A stretch of DNA of 64,000 nt. It comes from Heterohyrax brucei (lineage: Eukaryota > Chordata > Mammalia > Hyracoidea > Procaviidae). A program made the translations under genes and the position numbers. The notes beneath the pieces were generated by a model that was given only the letters and a program-made list of their open reading frames with translations, was not told where the DNA came from and ran no database searches. The DNA is taken from contig CM053143.1 of assembly GCA_028571685.1 (NCBI GenBank), positions 136,868,829 through 136,932,828 on the forward strand, read 5' to 3'. Position 1 is the stretch's first letter, and each line of letters starts with the position of its first letter. Positions 26,901 through 37,300 of this stretch are shown piece by piece.

Positions 26901-29900
26901 GGTCAGATCACCTGTTAGTAGGAGTAACCATGAAACAAGCTACTTACAATTTGGTTTAACAGTTGCCATCACAGGGCACTAAACTTAGAGACCCTCAAGG
27001 AACCTTAATGCCCTGTCACAGACTTATTAACAAGGTTTAAAGGATCTTCAGAATACAGCTTCAGCTTAATACTCCAAACTCACATTCCTCTACTCCCTCC
27101 CTACAGCTCCAACAACCTTACTGCATTTGTGTGTCCCCTCTCCAGACCTTTGGACACTCTTCCCTGAGCCTGGAACACTGGCCCTTTCCACTTCATATGC
27201 CTATTCATCCTTCAAGACTCACTGAATCACACTGATTTAGAGTTTACCCTAAGAACAACCATGGGGCTTGTAAGCACTGAACTGTATTTCAGAAAGGTGA
27301 TCATGGCTGCTGTGGAGAAAATGATGTCAGGAAGGGATACATGGATCAAAACTAGAGTCTAGGAGACCAGTTAGGACGCTGCTGTGGCAATACAAGCAAG
27401 AAATGACCTGGTCTACAGAAAAAGTAAGGAACACTGATGGTTTAATGCTCACCTAACAGAAAGGTTGGTGGTTCTCTCAAGAAGACTTGGTGATATGCTC
27501 TAACAAAGATTATAGCCAATGGAAAGCCATAGGGCAGTTCTGCTCTGTCACACAGAGCTACTGTGAGTCAGAATCAACTGGAAGACCAGCACACAAATAA
27601 AAAAACAGAAGCCAGCCAAAGCCAAGTGCTGTCGAGCGGAATCCGACTCATAACAGAAGGTAAACTCATAAAAGGATGAAGCTTCAAGAACGTGGTGATA
27701 GAGTGAGCACGGAAGACAAAGGGGCTGAGTTAAGGATGTTACACAGGTTAAAGAAATAAGAAATACGTTGAGGTGAAGCCTCAGCAAAAGAAAATCAATA
27801 CCTAGTTTTCCCCTCCCTCAAGCTCAGTTCAACCAGTAACTTATTATGCAATTATTAAATAGGGTAAGAATTTCAATTAACTAAGACAAACAACCAAAAT
27901 GCCTAGTACAACCAGGTAGGTAAATTTAAAGATGGATGAGGAATAGGAACGGCCCACCACAGCCTTAGAAAGTATAGAACTTCCAGAAAAAGGAGTTCAA
28001 AAACATTCTAGGTCTGTGATGCCCAATAAGTTAGTTACTAATCATATATTTGACTAAGGTACTTACAAACTCATTGCCGTGGAATCAATTCTGAGCCATA
28101 GCAACCCTACAGGACAGAGCAGAACTAGCCTATAGAGTTTCTAAGGAGTGCCTGATGGATTTGAACTGTCAATCTTTTGGTTAGCAGCTGTAGCTCTTAA
28201 CCATTATGCCACTGGGGTTGCCAACATGACTATGGAACACCTGAAACAGTGGCCATTCAAATGTGTGAATATTACGTTAAGTATAAAATACAGCATTTCA
28301 AACACTTGATACAAAAAAATAAAAAGGATACAAAACACCCAATAACTTTCATGACAATTGCATATTAAAATGACTGTATTTTGGGTAGAGATAAATAAAA
28401 CACATAAAACTCAGTTCACCTGTCTCTTTTTTAAGGATTAGTAGGACACACTGTTCTTGTAAACCCTGGTGGCATAGTAGTTAAGTGCTGTGGCTACTAA
28501 CCAAAAGGCCTGTAGTTCACATCCACCAGCTGCTCCTTGGAAACTGTATGAGGCAGTTCTACTCTGCTCTATAGGGTTGCTATGAGTCAGAACCAACTCA
28601 GTAGCAGCGGGTTTAGTCTGGTTTATACTGTTCTCAGAGAAACAGCAAATAAAAGCAAGTATTAAACTTGGGTGAATTAACCTGACTGGAAATGTGGGCT
28701 TAGGATTCAGAACAGGGAAAACTGAAAGGGCTGAAGCAGTATACACGATGTGAATACAAGAGTCTGCAGACTGGATGTTAACAGCTCTTGGATGTCACTG
28801 GAAATCCTGGTTGGAACTGTGGTTAAGTGCTACAGCGGCTCACGTTAAAGTTAGTAGTTCAAATCCACCAGGCACTCCTTGGGAAATCTATGGGGCAGTT
28901 CTACTCTGTCTGTAGGACTGCTCTTAGTTGGAATCAACTTGATGGCAGCGGGATTGGGTTTTTTTGTTTGTTTGTTTTGGATGTCACCGAACACTTCGGA
29001 ACAAGTGCCTTTTAAAAACCGTACAAGGGAAAATTAGAAAGAGAAACTTGCCAAAGATACGTAGGCAGAAAACAAATGAAAAAGTAAAGATTTTAGAGAT
29101 TCTTTCAGTTCATCAGCTATCTGGACTGAAGGAAAAATTCTACTCCAGTGCCTTTTATTTTCCTCAATGCTTCTGTCTTACTGAGTTATTATGTGGTATC
29201 ATGTGGACCTGTTTGCTGAATCTACACCCTTCAAATCTAAAATTTCTGTATAAAAAAACACAGCAACTAGCCAACAGAAATAGTTTTGCTCACCGTAAAT
29301 TCAGAAATTAAGTGGTGTGGAATAAGCTAATGTTGTATCAGCATACCATGAACGACTTTCCCTAAGGATCTGACCACTCGAGGACATAATGATTAGTGAC
29401 AAGCAGACATGACATGAAGAAGCCCTGGAGGCACATCAGTTAAGAGCTCAGCTGCAAACCAAAGGACCAATGGTTCATCAGCCTGCTCCACGGCAGAAAG
29501 GCTTGGCAGTCTACTTTATAAATATTTACAGCCTATGGGGCAGTTCTATCCTACAGGATAGCTCTGAGTCGGAATCAACTCCATGGCAACGCTTTAGAAT
29601 TCTGGGTATACATAATGTAAAGCGAAGCACATAAATTTTTTTGCCTGGGGTCTTGGGATATCCAAAGACACCAGGGCACCAAAGCCTAAAAAAATAAAGA
29701 TCAAACTACACAAAATCTGGAAAGAAAACATCAAGATTTTTAGAAGGTTCAATTAGCAACTGAAAAACAAGAGTGAACACTAAAGCAGTATAACTGTTCG
29801 CCAAGTAAATCTTTTTGATTTCCAGGTACCTTTCCACTCCCTGGAAACGCTGGTGGCATACTGGTTAAGGGCTATGGCTGCTAACTGCACGGTCAGCAGT

Positions 29901-30469
29901 TCCAAACAGCCAGAGGCTCTCTAGAAACTCAACGGGGCAGTTCTACTCCGTCCTATAGGGGCGCTATGAGTCGGAATCGACTCGACAGCATTGGGTTTGG
30001 TTTGGTTTGATAGGGTCGCTATGAATCGGAATCGACTCCACAGCAGTGTGTTTCCACACCCTGACCACTTTTGGGTCCAACCACTCTTTTCCTCCACGCC
30101 AGTCAGTACTAGGTTTCGGACAATTCGGAGTCCTCCCGACTTCACGTGGCCCAGGCCCTGCCAGGACAGTGCGCAGGTTCCACTCTAGGTAGCGCCTAGC
30201 CACGTGTCCACGCGCTTGGCGGCCTAGGGGAGAACAGGCCGCAGGAAGGCCGGACACTGTCTGATGGCGGGGGTCGGGGACGCAGAGAGGACGGACACCG
30301 TCTGCCTGACCGCGGCGGTCGGGGCCGCAGAGCGCCGGCACATGTCTGCGCCAAGCCCGCGAGCTCCACGTCTGGGGCGGCGTGAGCACAGAGAAAAGGT
30401 AGCGGGAGATCGGCCTGCGGAGTTGCTAACGAACTCTGACCTCAGTTACTCACCCTCAGTGGTCGCCAT
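11790..30469 (-). CDS. PAICS: PAICS, bifunctional AIR carboxylase / SAICAR synthetase (complete, 9 coding exons)
   Basis: PAICS catalyses two consecutive steps of cytosolic de novo purine synthesis: AIR carboxylation to CAIR, then ATP-dependent condensation with aspartate to SAICAR. Nine coding exons (listed separately) total 1278 bases, giving 425 residues plus stop, the same length as the human enzyme. Residues 1-257 form the SAICAR synthetase half: [10 protein letters not shown] nucleotide-binding strand at 14-23, [16 protein letters not shown] at 97-112, and [13 protein letters not shown] at about 205-217. Residues 260-425 form the AIR carboxylase half: MGSTSD at 272-277, SAHKGPD at 301-307, and [18 protein letters not shown] at 329-346. 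No frameshift or stop was found. The gene shares a head-to-head promoter with PPAT, which supports coordinate expression. Coordinates are coding limits. Confidence 0.97.
12700..12840 (+). repeat. MIR remnant
   Basis: This sense MIR 3' half contains CTATAAGATGGGAGTAA and TAAGTACTCAACAAATG. Confidence 0.6.
12975..13465 (+). repeat. L1-type 3' end
   Basis: It contains the family signature CATCCCACTTTGGTGAGTGA and ends ACACTTTCACTTAAAGCG followed by an A-rich run. Confidence 0.55.
14336..14512 (-). repeat. AfroSINE
   Basis: This antisense copy is of the variant with GTGATCTTTTGGATGCAGAT in the middle. Confidence 0.65.
15412..15561 (-). repeat. AfroSINE next to PAICS exon 8
   Basis: This antisense copy ends (head CACTACGTCACCAGGGTTTC) only about 40 bases from the exon 8 donor at 15601. 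Confidence 0.75.
15601..15759 (-). CDS. PAICS: PAICS coding exon 8
   Basis: This 159-base exon encodes [20 protein letters not shown], then [13 protein letters not shown], the substrate-binding core of the AIR carboxylase domain. It is split from exon 7 within a Gly codon and ends LRLPT plus one base (CTG|GTAGGTTA). Confidence 0.97.
16857..17037 (-). CDS. PAICS: PAICS coding exon 7
   Basis: This 181-base exon opens the AIR carboxylase half: [20 protein letters not shown], then [16 protein letters not shown]. The acceptor has a long pyrimidine tract ending TTTTTCAG; the donor is GAAG|GTAAGTTT. Confidence 0.97.
17833..17916 (-). CDS. PAICS: PAICS coding exon 6
   Basis: This 84-base exon (28 codons, [20 protein letters not shown] to AERVE) ends the SAICAR synthetase half. 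The acceptor is TTTTCTAG and the donor GAG|GTAAACTT. Confidence 0.97.
18225..18375 (+). repeat. MIR remnant
   Basis: This sense MIR core has GAGTCCTAGGTCTGCCACTT and the ATAAGGGTAACAG segment. Confidence 0.55.
18562..18675 (-). CDS. PAICS: PAICS coding exon 5
   Basis: This 114-base exon (38 codons) encodes [18 protein letters not shown] and [19 protein letters not shown]. It contains the conserved Asp-rich motif of SAICAR synthetase. Intron 4 before it is only 101 bases (18676-18776). Confidence 0.97.
18777..18956 (-). CDS. PAICS: PAICS coding exon 4
   Basis: This 180-base exon has exactly 60 codons ([19 protein letters not shown] to NCTLVDMK). Both ends are phase 0, with acceptor TTCTCAG and donor AAG|GTACAAG. 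It is interrupted in no frame. Confidence 0.97.
18957..21652. other. PAICS intron 3
   Basis: This intron holds an L1-type 3' repeat (19440-20000) and A-tracts near 20145-20160 and 20220. A relatively GC-rich segment at 20260-20880 has open frames but no coding resemblance or splice pattern. Confidence 0.6.
19440..20000 (+). repeat. L1-type 3' end
   Basis: It contains TTTGGTGAGTAGTGGCTGGG and TCTTAAAGCTTGTAAG, shared with 51296-52014 and the reverse of 41600-42650. Confidence 0.55.
21653..21831 (-). CDS. PAICS: PAICS coding exon 3
   Basis: This 179-base exon encodes residues 72-131 ([18 protein letters not shown] onward to PPKVEMFFK). It contains the SAICAR synthetase signature around [16 protein letters not shown]. 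The donor is AAG|GTAATTG, phase 0. Confidence 0.97.
22525..22640 (-). repeat. MIR remnant
   Basis: This is an antisense MIR-like segment (GTCAGGTACTATTTTAAA, ACTCACAACACC). Confidence 0.45.
22960..23330 (-). repeat. MIR remnant split by AfroSINE
   Basis: MIR-like flanks at 22960-23035 and 23223-23330 surround the SINE at 23036-23222. Confidence 0.45.
23036..23222 (+). repeat. AfroSINE inside MIR
   Basis: This is a diverged sense copy (AGAGTCCCTGGATGGTGAAT to ATTCAATGGCAACAGG). Confidence 0.65.
23518..23690 (+). repeat. AfroSINE
   Basis: This sense copy is complete from head (GTCCTGGTGGTACACTGGTT) to T-rich tail. Confidence 0.8.
25402..25433. repeat. Alternating TG/CG microsatellite, Z-DNA-prone
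   Basis: This 32-base perfect purine-pyrimidine alternation has a CGCGCG core. It lies 55 bases downstream of the PAICS exon 2 donor in transcription order. Confidence 0.9.
25488..25685 (-). CDS. PAICS: PAICS coding exon 2
   Basis: This 198-base exon encodes residues 6-72 (part codons at both ends), starting [18 protein letters not shown]. It carries the first strands of the SAICAR synthetase ATP-grasp-like fold. The acceptor is TTTCCACAG and the donor is GCAG|GTGAGTGG. Confidence 0.97.
27040..27200 (+). repeat. L2 LINE remnant
   Basis: L2-like tail blocks: CTCCAGACCTTTGGACAC, CCCTGAGCCTGGAACA, CATCCTTCAAGACTCA. Confidence 0.5.
27432..27590 (+). repeat. AfroSINE
   Basis: This diverged sense copy has the tail GCTACTGTGAGTCAGAATCA. 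Confidence 0.65.
28064..28222 (-). repeat. AfroSINE
   Basis: This full antisense copy has head CATTATGCCACTGGGGTTGC. Confidence 0.8.
28461..28630 (+). repeat. AfroSINE
   Basis: This clean sense copy shows AACCCTGGTGGCATAGTAGT, B-box region TGTAGTTCACATCCACC, and GGGTTGCTATGAGTCAGAAC. Confidence 0.85.
28799..28979 (+). repeat. AfroSINE
   Basis: This sense copy has GTTCAAATCCACCAGGCACT and a T-rich end with TTTG repeats. Confidence 0.8.
29419..29592 (+). repeat. AfroSINE
   Basis: This sense copy of the internally extended variant ends GAGTCGGAATCAACTCCATG. Confidence 0.75.
29842..30046 (+). repeat. AfroSINE with duplicated tail, next to the PAICS promoter
   Basis: This sense copy's tail GTCGGAATCGACTCGACAGC is followed by a second tail unit (about 30010-30046, GGGTCGCTATGAATCGGAAT). 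It lies at the edge of the CpG island. Confidence 0.8.
30454..30469 (-). CDS. PAICS: PAICS coding exon 1
   Basis: This very short coding exon (16 bases) encodes MATTE plus one base of a Val codon, followed by the donor G|GTGAGTAA. It is too short to find by open-frame search; it is placed by its match to the known PAICS start and by phase with exon 2. Confidence 0.93.
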
Positions 30470-31243
30470 TATCTTGATTAGGCTGTGGGCACTAATCGCG
30501 CTAGGAAGAGAGGCAAGAATCTGGAAAAAAGGAGAGGACAGCGCCTTTCGATCCGAACTGAGAAGGTACGCACTGCCCACAGACACGCCCCCGTCTCGGG
30601 CTCACGTATCCGGGCCCTCCCACTGGCACTCACATCTAGCCCTACGACCGTAGTCCAACAGCTCAAATTTGGGGTAGAGCAACCTAAAGCACCTTCCTGC
30701 CGCGCAGGCGCAGCTGTGTTGTCCCGCCTCCGGACCCTCCTCGGAGCCGCTCAGAAAAGGCAAAAGTGGCGCGCACGGGCGAGCCCTTCCCGCTCCATAA
30801 GAAGTGCGTGGAAGGCGGCCTTTAGCTGCCGCTACGCAGGTTCATAGGTTGGAGCGTACCAAGTGGGATATGCTGGGGAAAAGCCTGTGAGGAGGACTAT
30901 GCTAAGCATACATTCTCTGTTAGTAAACCGTTATTTTTCTCACCTCGGCTGTGGCTAGGTAATAACGGAGGTTCCCAAGGGCAGGGAATTGAGGAGTCTA
31001 AACACCTTCCCCAGAGGGCTTGCTCCACCCCTTCCGCCTCTGGACCCACCCCGGTGCTTTCCCGTCTGCCTTCGCTCATTGGTGGGTCTCGAGAGGACGG
31101 CGCCGGGAAGCGAGGGGCGGTCTAGCCGCTGGGAAGGAAACAGCTATCTGCAGCGTCTGGGGCGTCAGGGCCGAGCAGGCAGCTGGTTGGCGTTTGGACC
31201 GCAGTCGCGGCGGCAGGTCCCGCCACGTGCTTTTGGCGGCGGC

Positions 31244-31371
31244 ATGGAGCTAGAGGAGTTGGGGATACGAGAGGAATGTGGTGTGTTCGGGTGCATCGCC
31301 TCAGGAGAGTGGCCCACGCAGCTGGATGTGCCGCATGTGATTACCCTGGGACTCGTGGGGCTACAGCACCG
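31244..31371 (+). CDS. PPAT: PPAT exon 1 (coding part)
   Basis: This coding part has 128 bases: the propeptide, nucleophile Cys12, and on to LGLVGLQH plus two bases of an Arg codon. The ATG follows the E-box CACGTG by 14 bases. The donor is CCG|GTGAGCAG. Confidence 0.97.
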
Positions 31372-34300
31372 GTGAGCAGTGGAGTAGGAGCTGGGGGCAA
31401 GAACGTGGGGGTGGCGGCGTATGTGCCTGTACGTCCGCTCAAGTCTTGCGGCAGAAGTTGGCCGCCGCGTACTCGCTCGCTTGAGGGCGGGGGTGGGGAG
31501 AGGCCGGACCTCGACTCACTTACCTGGATCTGTACCTTCCAGCGATATTCATCAGGTTGCCAGACATGTTCAAGGGCCTCCTTTTCACTCTGAATTTTTA
31601 ACCAGCATTACCCTATGACCCCTGGTTATATTTAGGGGTTAGTTCTCTGGTCCGTGCACCTCTCGTGAGCCTGACTCGTATTGTAAGACTTTGACTTGCT
31701 TGGACCGGGCCCCTGCCCAACAGTTATCTCCCAAATCCTGGATCGTGATCAAGCTTGTTGGTCGAGATCCTGCAACATTTTGAGGTGTAGGCGCGGGGCC
31801 TCCAGTCACCACAAGCTTTTGTTCCACAGGGGCGTAGTTATTGAATCGCCTTGTGGATTTGAAAGGTAGTTATTGGTGTGGGATCTTAGGGATCATACAG
31901 TGTAGACCAAGGGAACAGGACTAGTGGTAATAGCAGTGGTGAACCAAAAAGCAAACCCCCTGCCATGGAGTCGACTCGGACTCGCAGAACTGCCCTATAA
32001 GAGTATCCAGAGAACGGCTGGGGGATTCTAACGGCTGACTTTTGATGATTAGCGGCCATAGCCCTCAACCGGTACACTATCGAGGTTTCTGAGTAGCAGG
32101 TACTAGTAGACAGTATAAATTAACTGAAAATAAACCAACGACGGAGAACAGAGCATCTGGAAAAGATTCGTAGGCAAACGTTTTAGTTAATGAAAACGAT
32201 GGTAGTAGGCAGGTGCTCCAGATCGTCTTCCTTCTTTAAAAAACGGAAAAGAGGAGTAGTCCTCCTAGGTTAGGACACATTGATTTTGAAAAATGGAATG
32301 GGGAGGCGACCTTGACTTTTAAAAGTGACATGGTATCCATAGTCGTTTCCTAAAGAACCTGACCTTAGTAATTCCCTTAAGTTACCGGGTAAGAAATACA
32401 AACCTAGGTTTTACATGGTCTCTGAAAGGACAAAATTTCAATAAGGCAGTACAGTACAGTGGCAACTTCTAGAACAGTTAAGGAATTTGCAGTAATACTT
32501 AGCTGCATTGTGGGTGCAGCGTATATAAATGCATTCCAAATGATTAGGTTTCCTCACCAAACTTAGGTTAGAAGTAGTCTTTTTGCTGTTTTCAGAATCC
32601 AAAATACTTGAATTTGAGCTTCACATTTTGGGTACTCTTTGTTTACTAAGAGTGCAGAATGACTTAAAATCTGGGATGGATCAAAAAGTTGTTTTTTTTG
32701 TTTGTTTGCTTGCTTGTTTTAACTTGAATAACGTTAATCTTGGATTAATGGTGGGTTGGCCATAGTAGAGATCTTCTTTTAAGAACATTTCTTTAGACAA
32801 CACCATATATAACCCCCAAGAGAAATTAAACTTTGGTTCTTTATTGGTCCAGAGCAGTGTCAGTTTGTAGCATCCTTATGGGGGGGTTACTCTAGATGGT
32901 TTGTCAAGGGGGAGGAGTGATTTGCACAACCTGGAGATCTTTAGAATTGATGGTGGTCTGTGGAATATCTATGAATATATGAATCTCTTTTTTTCCTTAA
33001 CTGTATTTGCTTTTTAGTTAAAGTTACTTAAAGTTCTTTTCATTCACATTCTCACCTCCCCTTTAAAATATTCTTGCTGGAAAAAAAATGATTTTTTTTT
33101 TTTTTGGAAGTTAGATGTTAGCACTAATTGGAAATCTAGTATTTTAGGAAAATACTTGGTGTAGATGGTTATGGCTTTTTTTCCTCCCCAATGACTGCAA
33201 CTTTATTTCTAGATACATATTCCTGTTCTCAGCATTTGCTTTTATGTAAAAGAATTACGAGATTAGGTAACACAAAATAAGGATAATAAAGATGATTAAA
33301 TAGGATGGAAGGAGCCTTGTGATAAGCAGAGTCACCTGGCCGTTTGAACCTACTAGCCACTCCACGGAGAAAAAAACCTGTTGATCTGCCCACATAAAGA
33401 TTTACACCCTAGGGAAACACCATGGGGGAGCTCTGCTTCATCTTAGAAGCTCACTGTTCATCAAAATCACTTGAAACACAGCATATAGTAACAGTATTAA
33501 ATAGATTTCTCTGAGGTAAACTGTTTATGTGACTAAACAAGTCTTTGTTAAGAGACTGTGTTGTCTGAAATTGACTGGTATTCTCGGTTTATTTTCAGAA
33601 GCTGCCAAGAAACAGTAGCTTCTGGAGAACATATGTACTAATGGGAAACTATTTGTTAAATAAGATTTTTGTAGCCTAAATTCCATAGGCTTCACACAAA
33701 ATTTTACTCAATTTTTAATTTAGCTGAAGTCTTCACCCTTTGGAAGAATGATTCTGATTAGATGGAGAAGGAAGCTCCCTGATGTCTATAAAATATAATC
33801 TGCTGCAACTTTAAGCTGATAGGCAGGGATCAGAGAGACAACTAATATATATATGTATATTTTAAATGGCACTGCATCAAGGAGTGTCAGCTAGGAGCAC
33901 TGGAAGCCTGCATAAGGTGTTATAGCTTCATGTACAGCAGAGTCAGGTGTATACACTGTACACATTGAGACGTGCTGGTCTGCTGCAGAAGGATCTGTTG
34001 GCACACCTTCAACTACATTGACTCAGATGTTTTTACAACAAGGGTTCGTTGCTTTGTTTTGATTCATTTTGTGTGAAGGAATATCTAGCAGCTGGCATTA
34101 GAAGATGAAATTCTGTCCCTTTCACATTACTTTTGGGTTTCTTTTTGTAGTAGACCTGATCTAAAAAATTTTGTTTCAGGCAGCAGTAGAATTCCTGAAA
34201 GTTTTAGCCATTATGCATTTCGTACAAAAATGTGAAGAGTGTCAACTGTTGACAGTCATACACTAGCATACTTAATCCAAGCGGGTTCATCCATAAATAC

Positions 34301-37300
34301 CTTTTTTTTTTTCAGTAGCTGTTCTGGCTATTTACACATTCTGCCTTCTGTCAGTGAGAAAGCTTAATACTGTCACAGTTTTACCAACTGTTGTCGTGTT
34401 AGCTGTCGCTGTGTTTGCATGTTCATGCTTTTCTTTTTTTTTTTTTTTTGGTCCTGAAAACGTCATTTCACTGGTTTGCAGAGTTTTGGACAAACCAGAT
34501 ACCACCCCCTTGAGAAGCAGACATTTTCATCTTTAAACTACGGTGATATGTTCTGGAGAGTAAAATGGCCTGGATACATTTGAAGGCTCCATGAAAGAAT
34601 TTACTACAAGTTCACATATTTAGCAGATAAATTAGCTAGTCAGCTCTTCCTTAGTTAGGAAATGAGAATATACTGTGCTGTTCTGGATTAAGAATCAGAC
34701 CCTACAACAGCTGAACATTCCTTTACGTCTTCTAAGTTAAAATTTGAGATTTACCTGAGGAAGCTGGGTCAAATAGTGGTGCTCCTTTTTGCAGAAACTT
34801 TCTGTAGAGTCTTTTGGTTCTCTTATGTTTTGAGAAAACTGATTTGCAGAAATATTGGGAACAATCTTCTTGGATACGGAGACTGGTTCTGCATACAGTA
34901 TATAATGTTATCACTGGAATAATACTCATGAGAGAGATAAAAAGTTATTGTCAGTTTGTTGGAGAACACAGAAGTAGGTTGTCAAACTTGCTTTCACTTG
35001 CCAAAGTAAGGCTGGGTATATCTTACTGTATTTTCATTTATTAATAACCATATACATAAAATCTGCATACTGTTTTACTCTTATACCCCCCTTAATCTAT
35101 ACCCTGTGTTTAAATTGGAGTCACGTGGAGCAGCGGTTAAAGGCTACAACTGTTAACCTCAAGGTCAGTCTTTTGAATCTACCAGCTACCCCTTGGTGGC
35201 GTAGTGGTAAAATGTTATGGCTGGTAACCAAGAGGCTTGCAGTTTAGATCCACCAGGCGCTCCTTGGGAACTCTGTGGGACAGTTCTGACTTACAGTAAG
35301 GTTGATATGAGTTGGAACTGACTCGACAGCACCTAACAACAATAACAGCCACTCCTTGACAACTTTATGAGGCACTTCTGCCCTACCTGTAGGATTACTG
35401 AGTTAGGATATACTCAAAGACAGGTTTGATTTGGTTTATATTTAAATCAACTAATTTTAAGTTGAGGAAATGACTTATTTTAAAAGTGCTCTTGATTACT
35501 GCTCCAGTCTTTGATTTGTAAAGACTTAATTCAGTAACCTTTGTAATCTTGTAATTTAATGATGTTTGATTTTAAATTGGTTATGTTTTCAATTTTGACC
35601 AGACTTCCAATATATCTATTTTTGAGAACTTTATTATTTATTTACTTTAGTCTGAAGCAGAATTGATCTACCCCTAGAAAAGAGAAACCATGGTGGTGTA
35701 GTAGTTAAGTGCTGTGTCTGCTAACCAAAACGTCAGCAGTTCAGATCCATGAAGTGCTCCTTGGAAACTATGGGGCATTTCTACTCTGTCCTGTAGGGTT
35801 GCAGTAAGTCAGAATCAACTCAAAGGCAACAGGTTTAGGTTTTTAAAAGAATCTCAGTGGTACTGTTTATCATTCTAGTTAATACTAGGAGTATCTGTTG
35901 AACAGATCTGTTGTCCAGTCCCAAGTTTCTCAGTAATATTACTTTAATCTTGGGTCTGTTTTCTTTAATCTATCTGGCTGGATATATTTATGATCCTTTT
36001 CAGTGCTCAAATTCAGTAGACTGGGATTAATATATTTGTGTATTAGTAGTTGTGTGATGTCAAATTGATTCTGACTGATAGCAACCCCATAGGACAATGT
36101 AGAAGTGCTCCAGAAGGTTTCCAAGGCTGTAGTTTTTAGTAAGGCAGTAATGTTGCCCTTTCAGCAGTTGTGGCTTTACAGCAGAATGCTTAACCACTGT
36201 GCCACCAGGGCTCCTTTTTGTTTGGTTTACCTGTAGCAATTTCCCTGTTGAGTAGCATAGCCACTAGAAGGCATAGAAAAAAGAGCTTAAGCTAAGGGAG
36301 AACTCATCAGATTTGCAGTTTGTGTCCCAAAATGAAAAGATTAGATTTCAGTTCACTGGAGACATTAGGAAAGCTGGGAGGACAGAGAAGAAGGGGAAGA
36401 TTCCTGCTATTTTCTAGTACTTCATTTAAAAAACATTTGTGAGCATCTGTTGTATACATGCACGGCATTGAGGTGGATACTGGGAGTATTGTACCACACA
36501 GGGCATATGGGGTCCCTGCATTCCCAGCAATACAGTTCAGCCAGTTGATTGAAAACACAGACCTCTCTATGCCTCAGCATCCTGATCAATAAATTAGGAA
36601 TAATGATGGTACCTCCCTCATAGAGTTATGCTTTAAATACTTTAATGTATTTAGTATTTAATAAAGAGTACATAGTACCTATATATGTTGTGTATGTCTT
36701 GGCTTATACAATGATGTTTGTACTATGGTACTGGAAATAAGAATATACAAATAACTAAAACTGGGATGAATGCTATGAAAGAAAAGTATGGGATATGGAC
36801 TGTTTACACCTAATTGCATGGTTACTGTTCATATGACATAGCTACTGATGAATGAACAATCAATAATCATGTTCTTTTCACTCTTTTTTATCTCTTCTGA
36901 TTCTGATCTGCTGATAGTAAGAGGAGAAAAGAGCACAAATTACATCTTTGTGATTTTGTTGGCAAATAGTTTGTTAGTAGCTAGTTTTCTTTTATTCTGT
37001 TTTCCTAAGAGATAAAAGGAGTTGGTTATACTGGTGTTAATTGTTTTACACAACTGAAAAACCCGGTTGCTTTCAAGTTGGTTCTGATCCTTGATGCCAG
37101 AATAGTAGAACTATGCTCCATAGGGTTTTCACTGGTTGTGGTCATTCCTGTTTCCTTCTCGTGTGCATCTGGGTAAATTTGAACCACCAACCTTCAGCTG
37201 TTAGCTGATTGCCTAAATATCTGTGCTGCCTAGGGAGTCAGATAAGCTGTAAGTTATAGAAAATTACAGCAGGGAGAACCTTATCACTGTAACAGTTTGC

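Larger units (their letters stand above)
25686..30453. other. PAICS intron 1
   Basis: This intron contains an L2 piece (27040-27200) and at least six AfroSINEs between 27432 and 30046. The last lies within 410 bases of coding exon 1. The first part (25700-27030) shows nothing recognised. Confidence 0.65.
30130..31520. promoter_or_regulatory. Shared PAICS/PPAT head-to-head promoter and CpG island
   Basis: The start codons of PAICS (30469, minus) and PPAT (31244, plus) are separated by 774 bases of GC-rich sequence. Visible motifs: CACGTG E-boxes at 30143-30148, 30201-30206 and 31224-31229 (the last 15 bases before the PPAT ATG), an NRF-1-like CGCGCAGGCGCA at 30701-30712, and an inverted CCAAT box (ATTGG) at 31078-31082. 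There is no TATA box. Published work on the human GPAT-AIRC locus reports a bidirectional promoter with NRF-1 input, and MYC is known to activate purine genes; that these particular sites do so is inference. Confidence 0.85.

Noticed and set aside
30264-30847. Long open frames on both strands in the CpG island
   Set aside because: GC-rich DNA has few stop codons; the frames overlap the PAICS start and promoter and have no homology.
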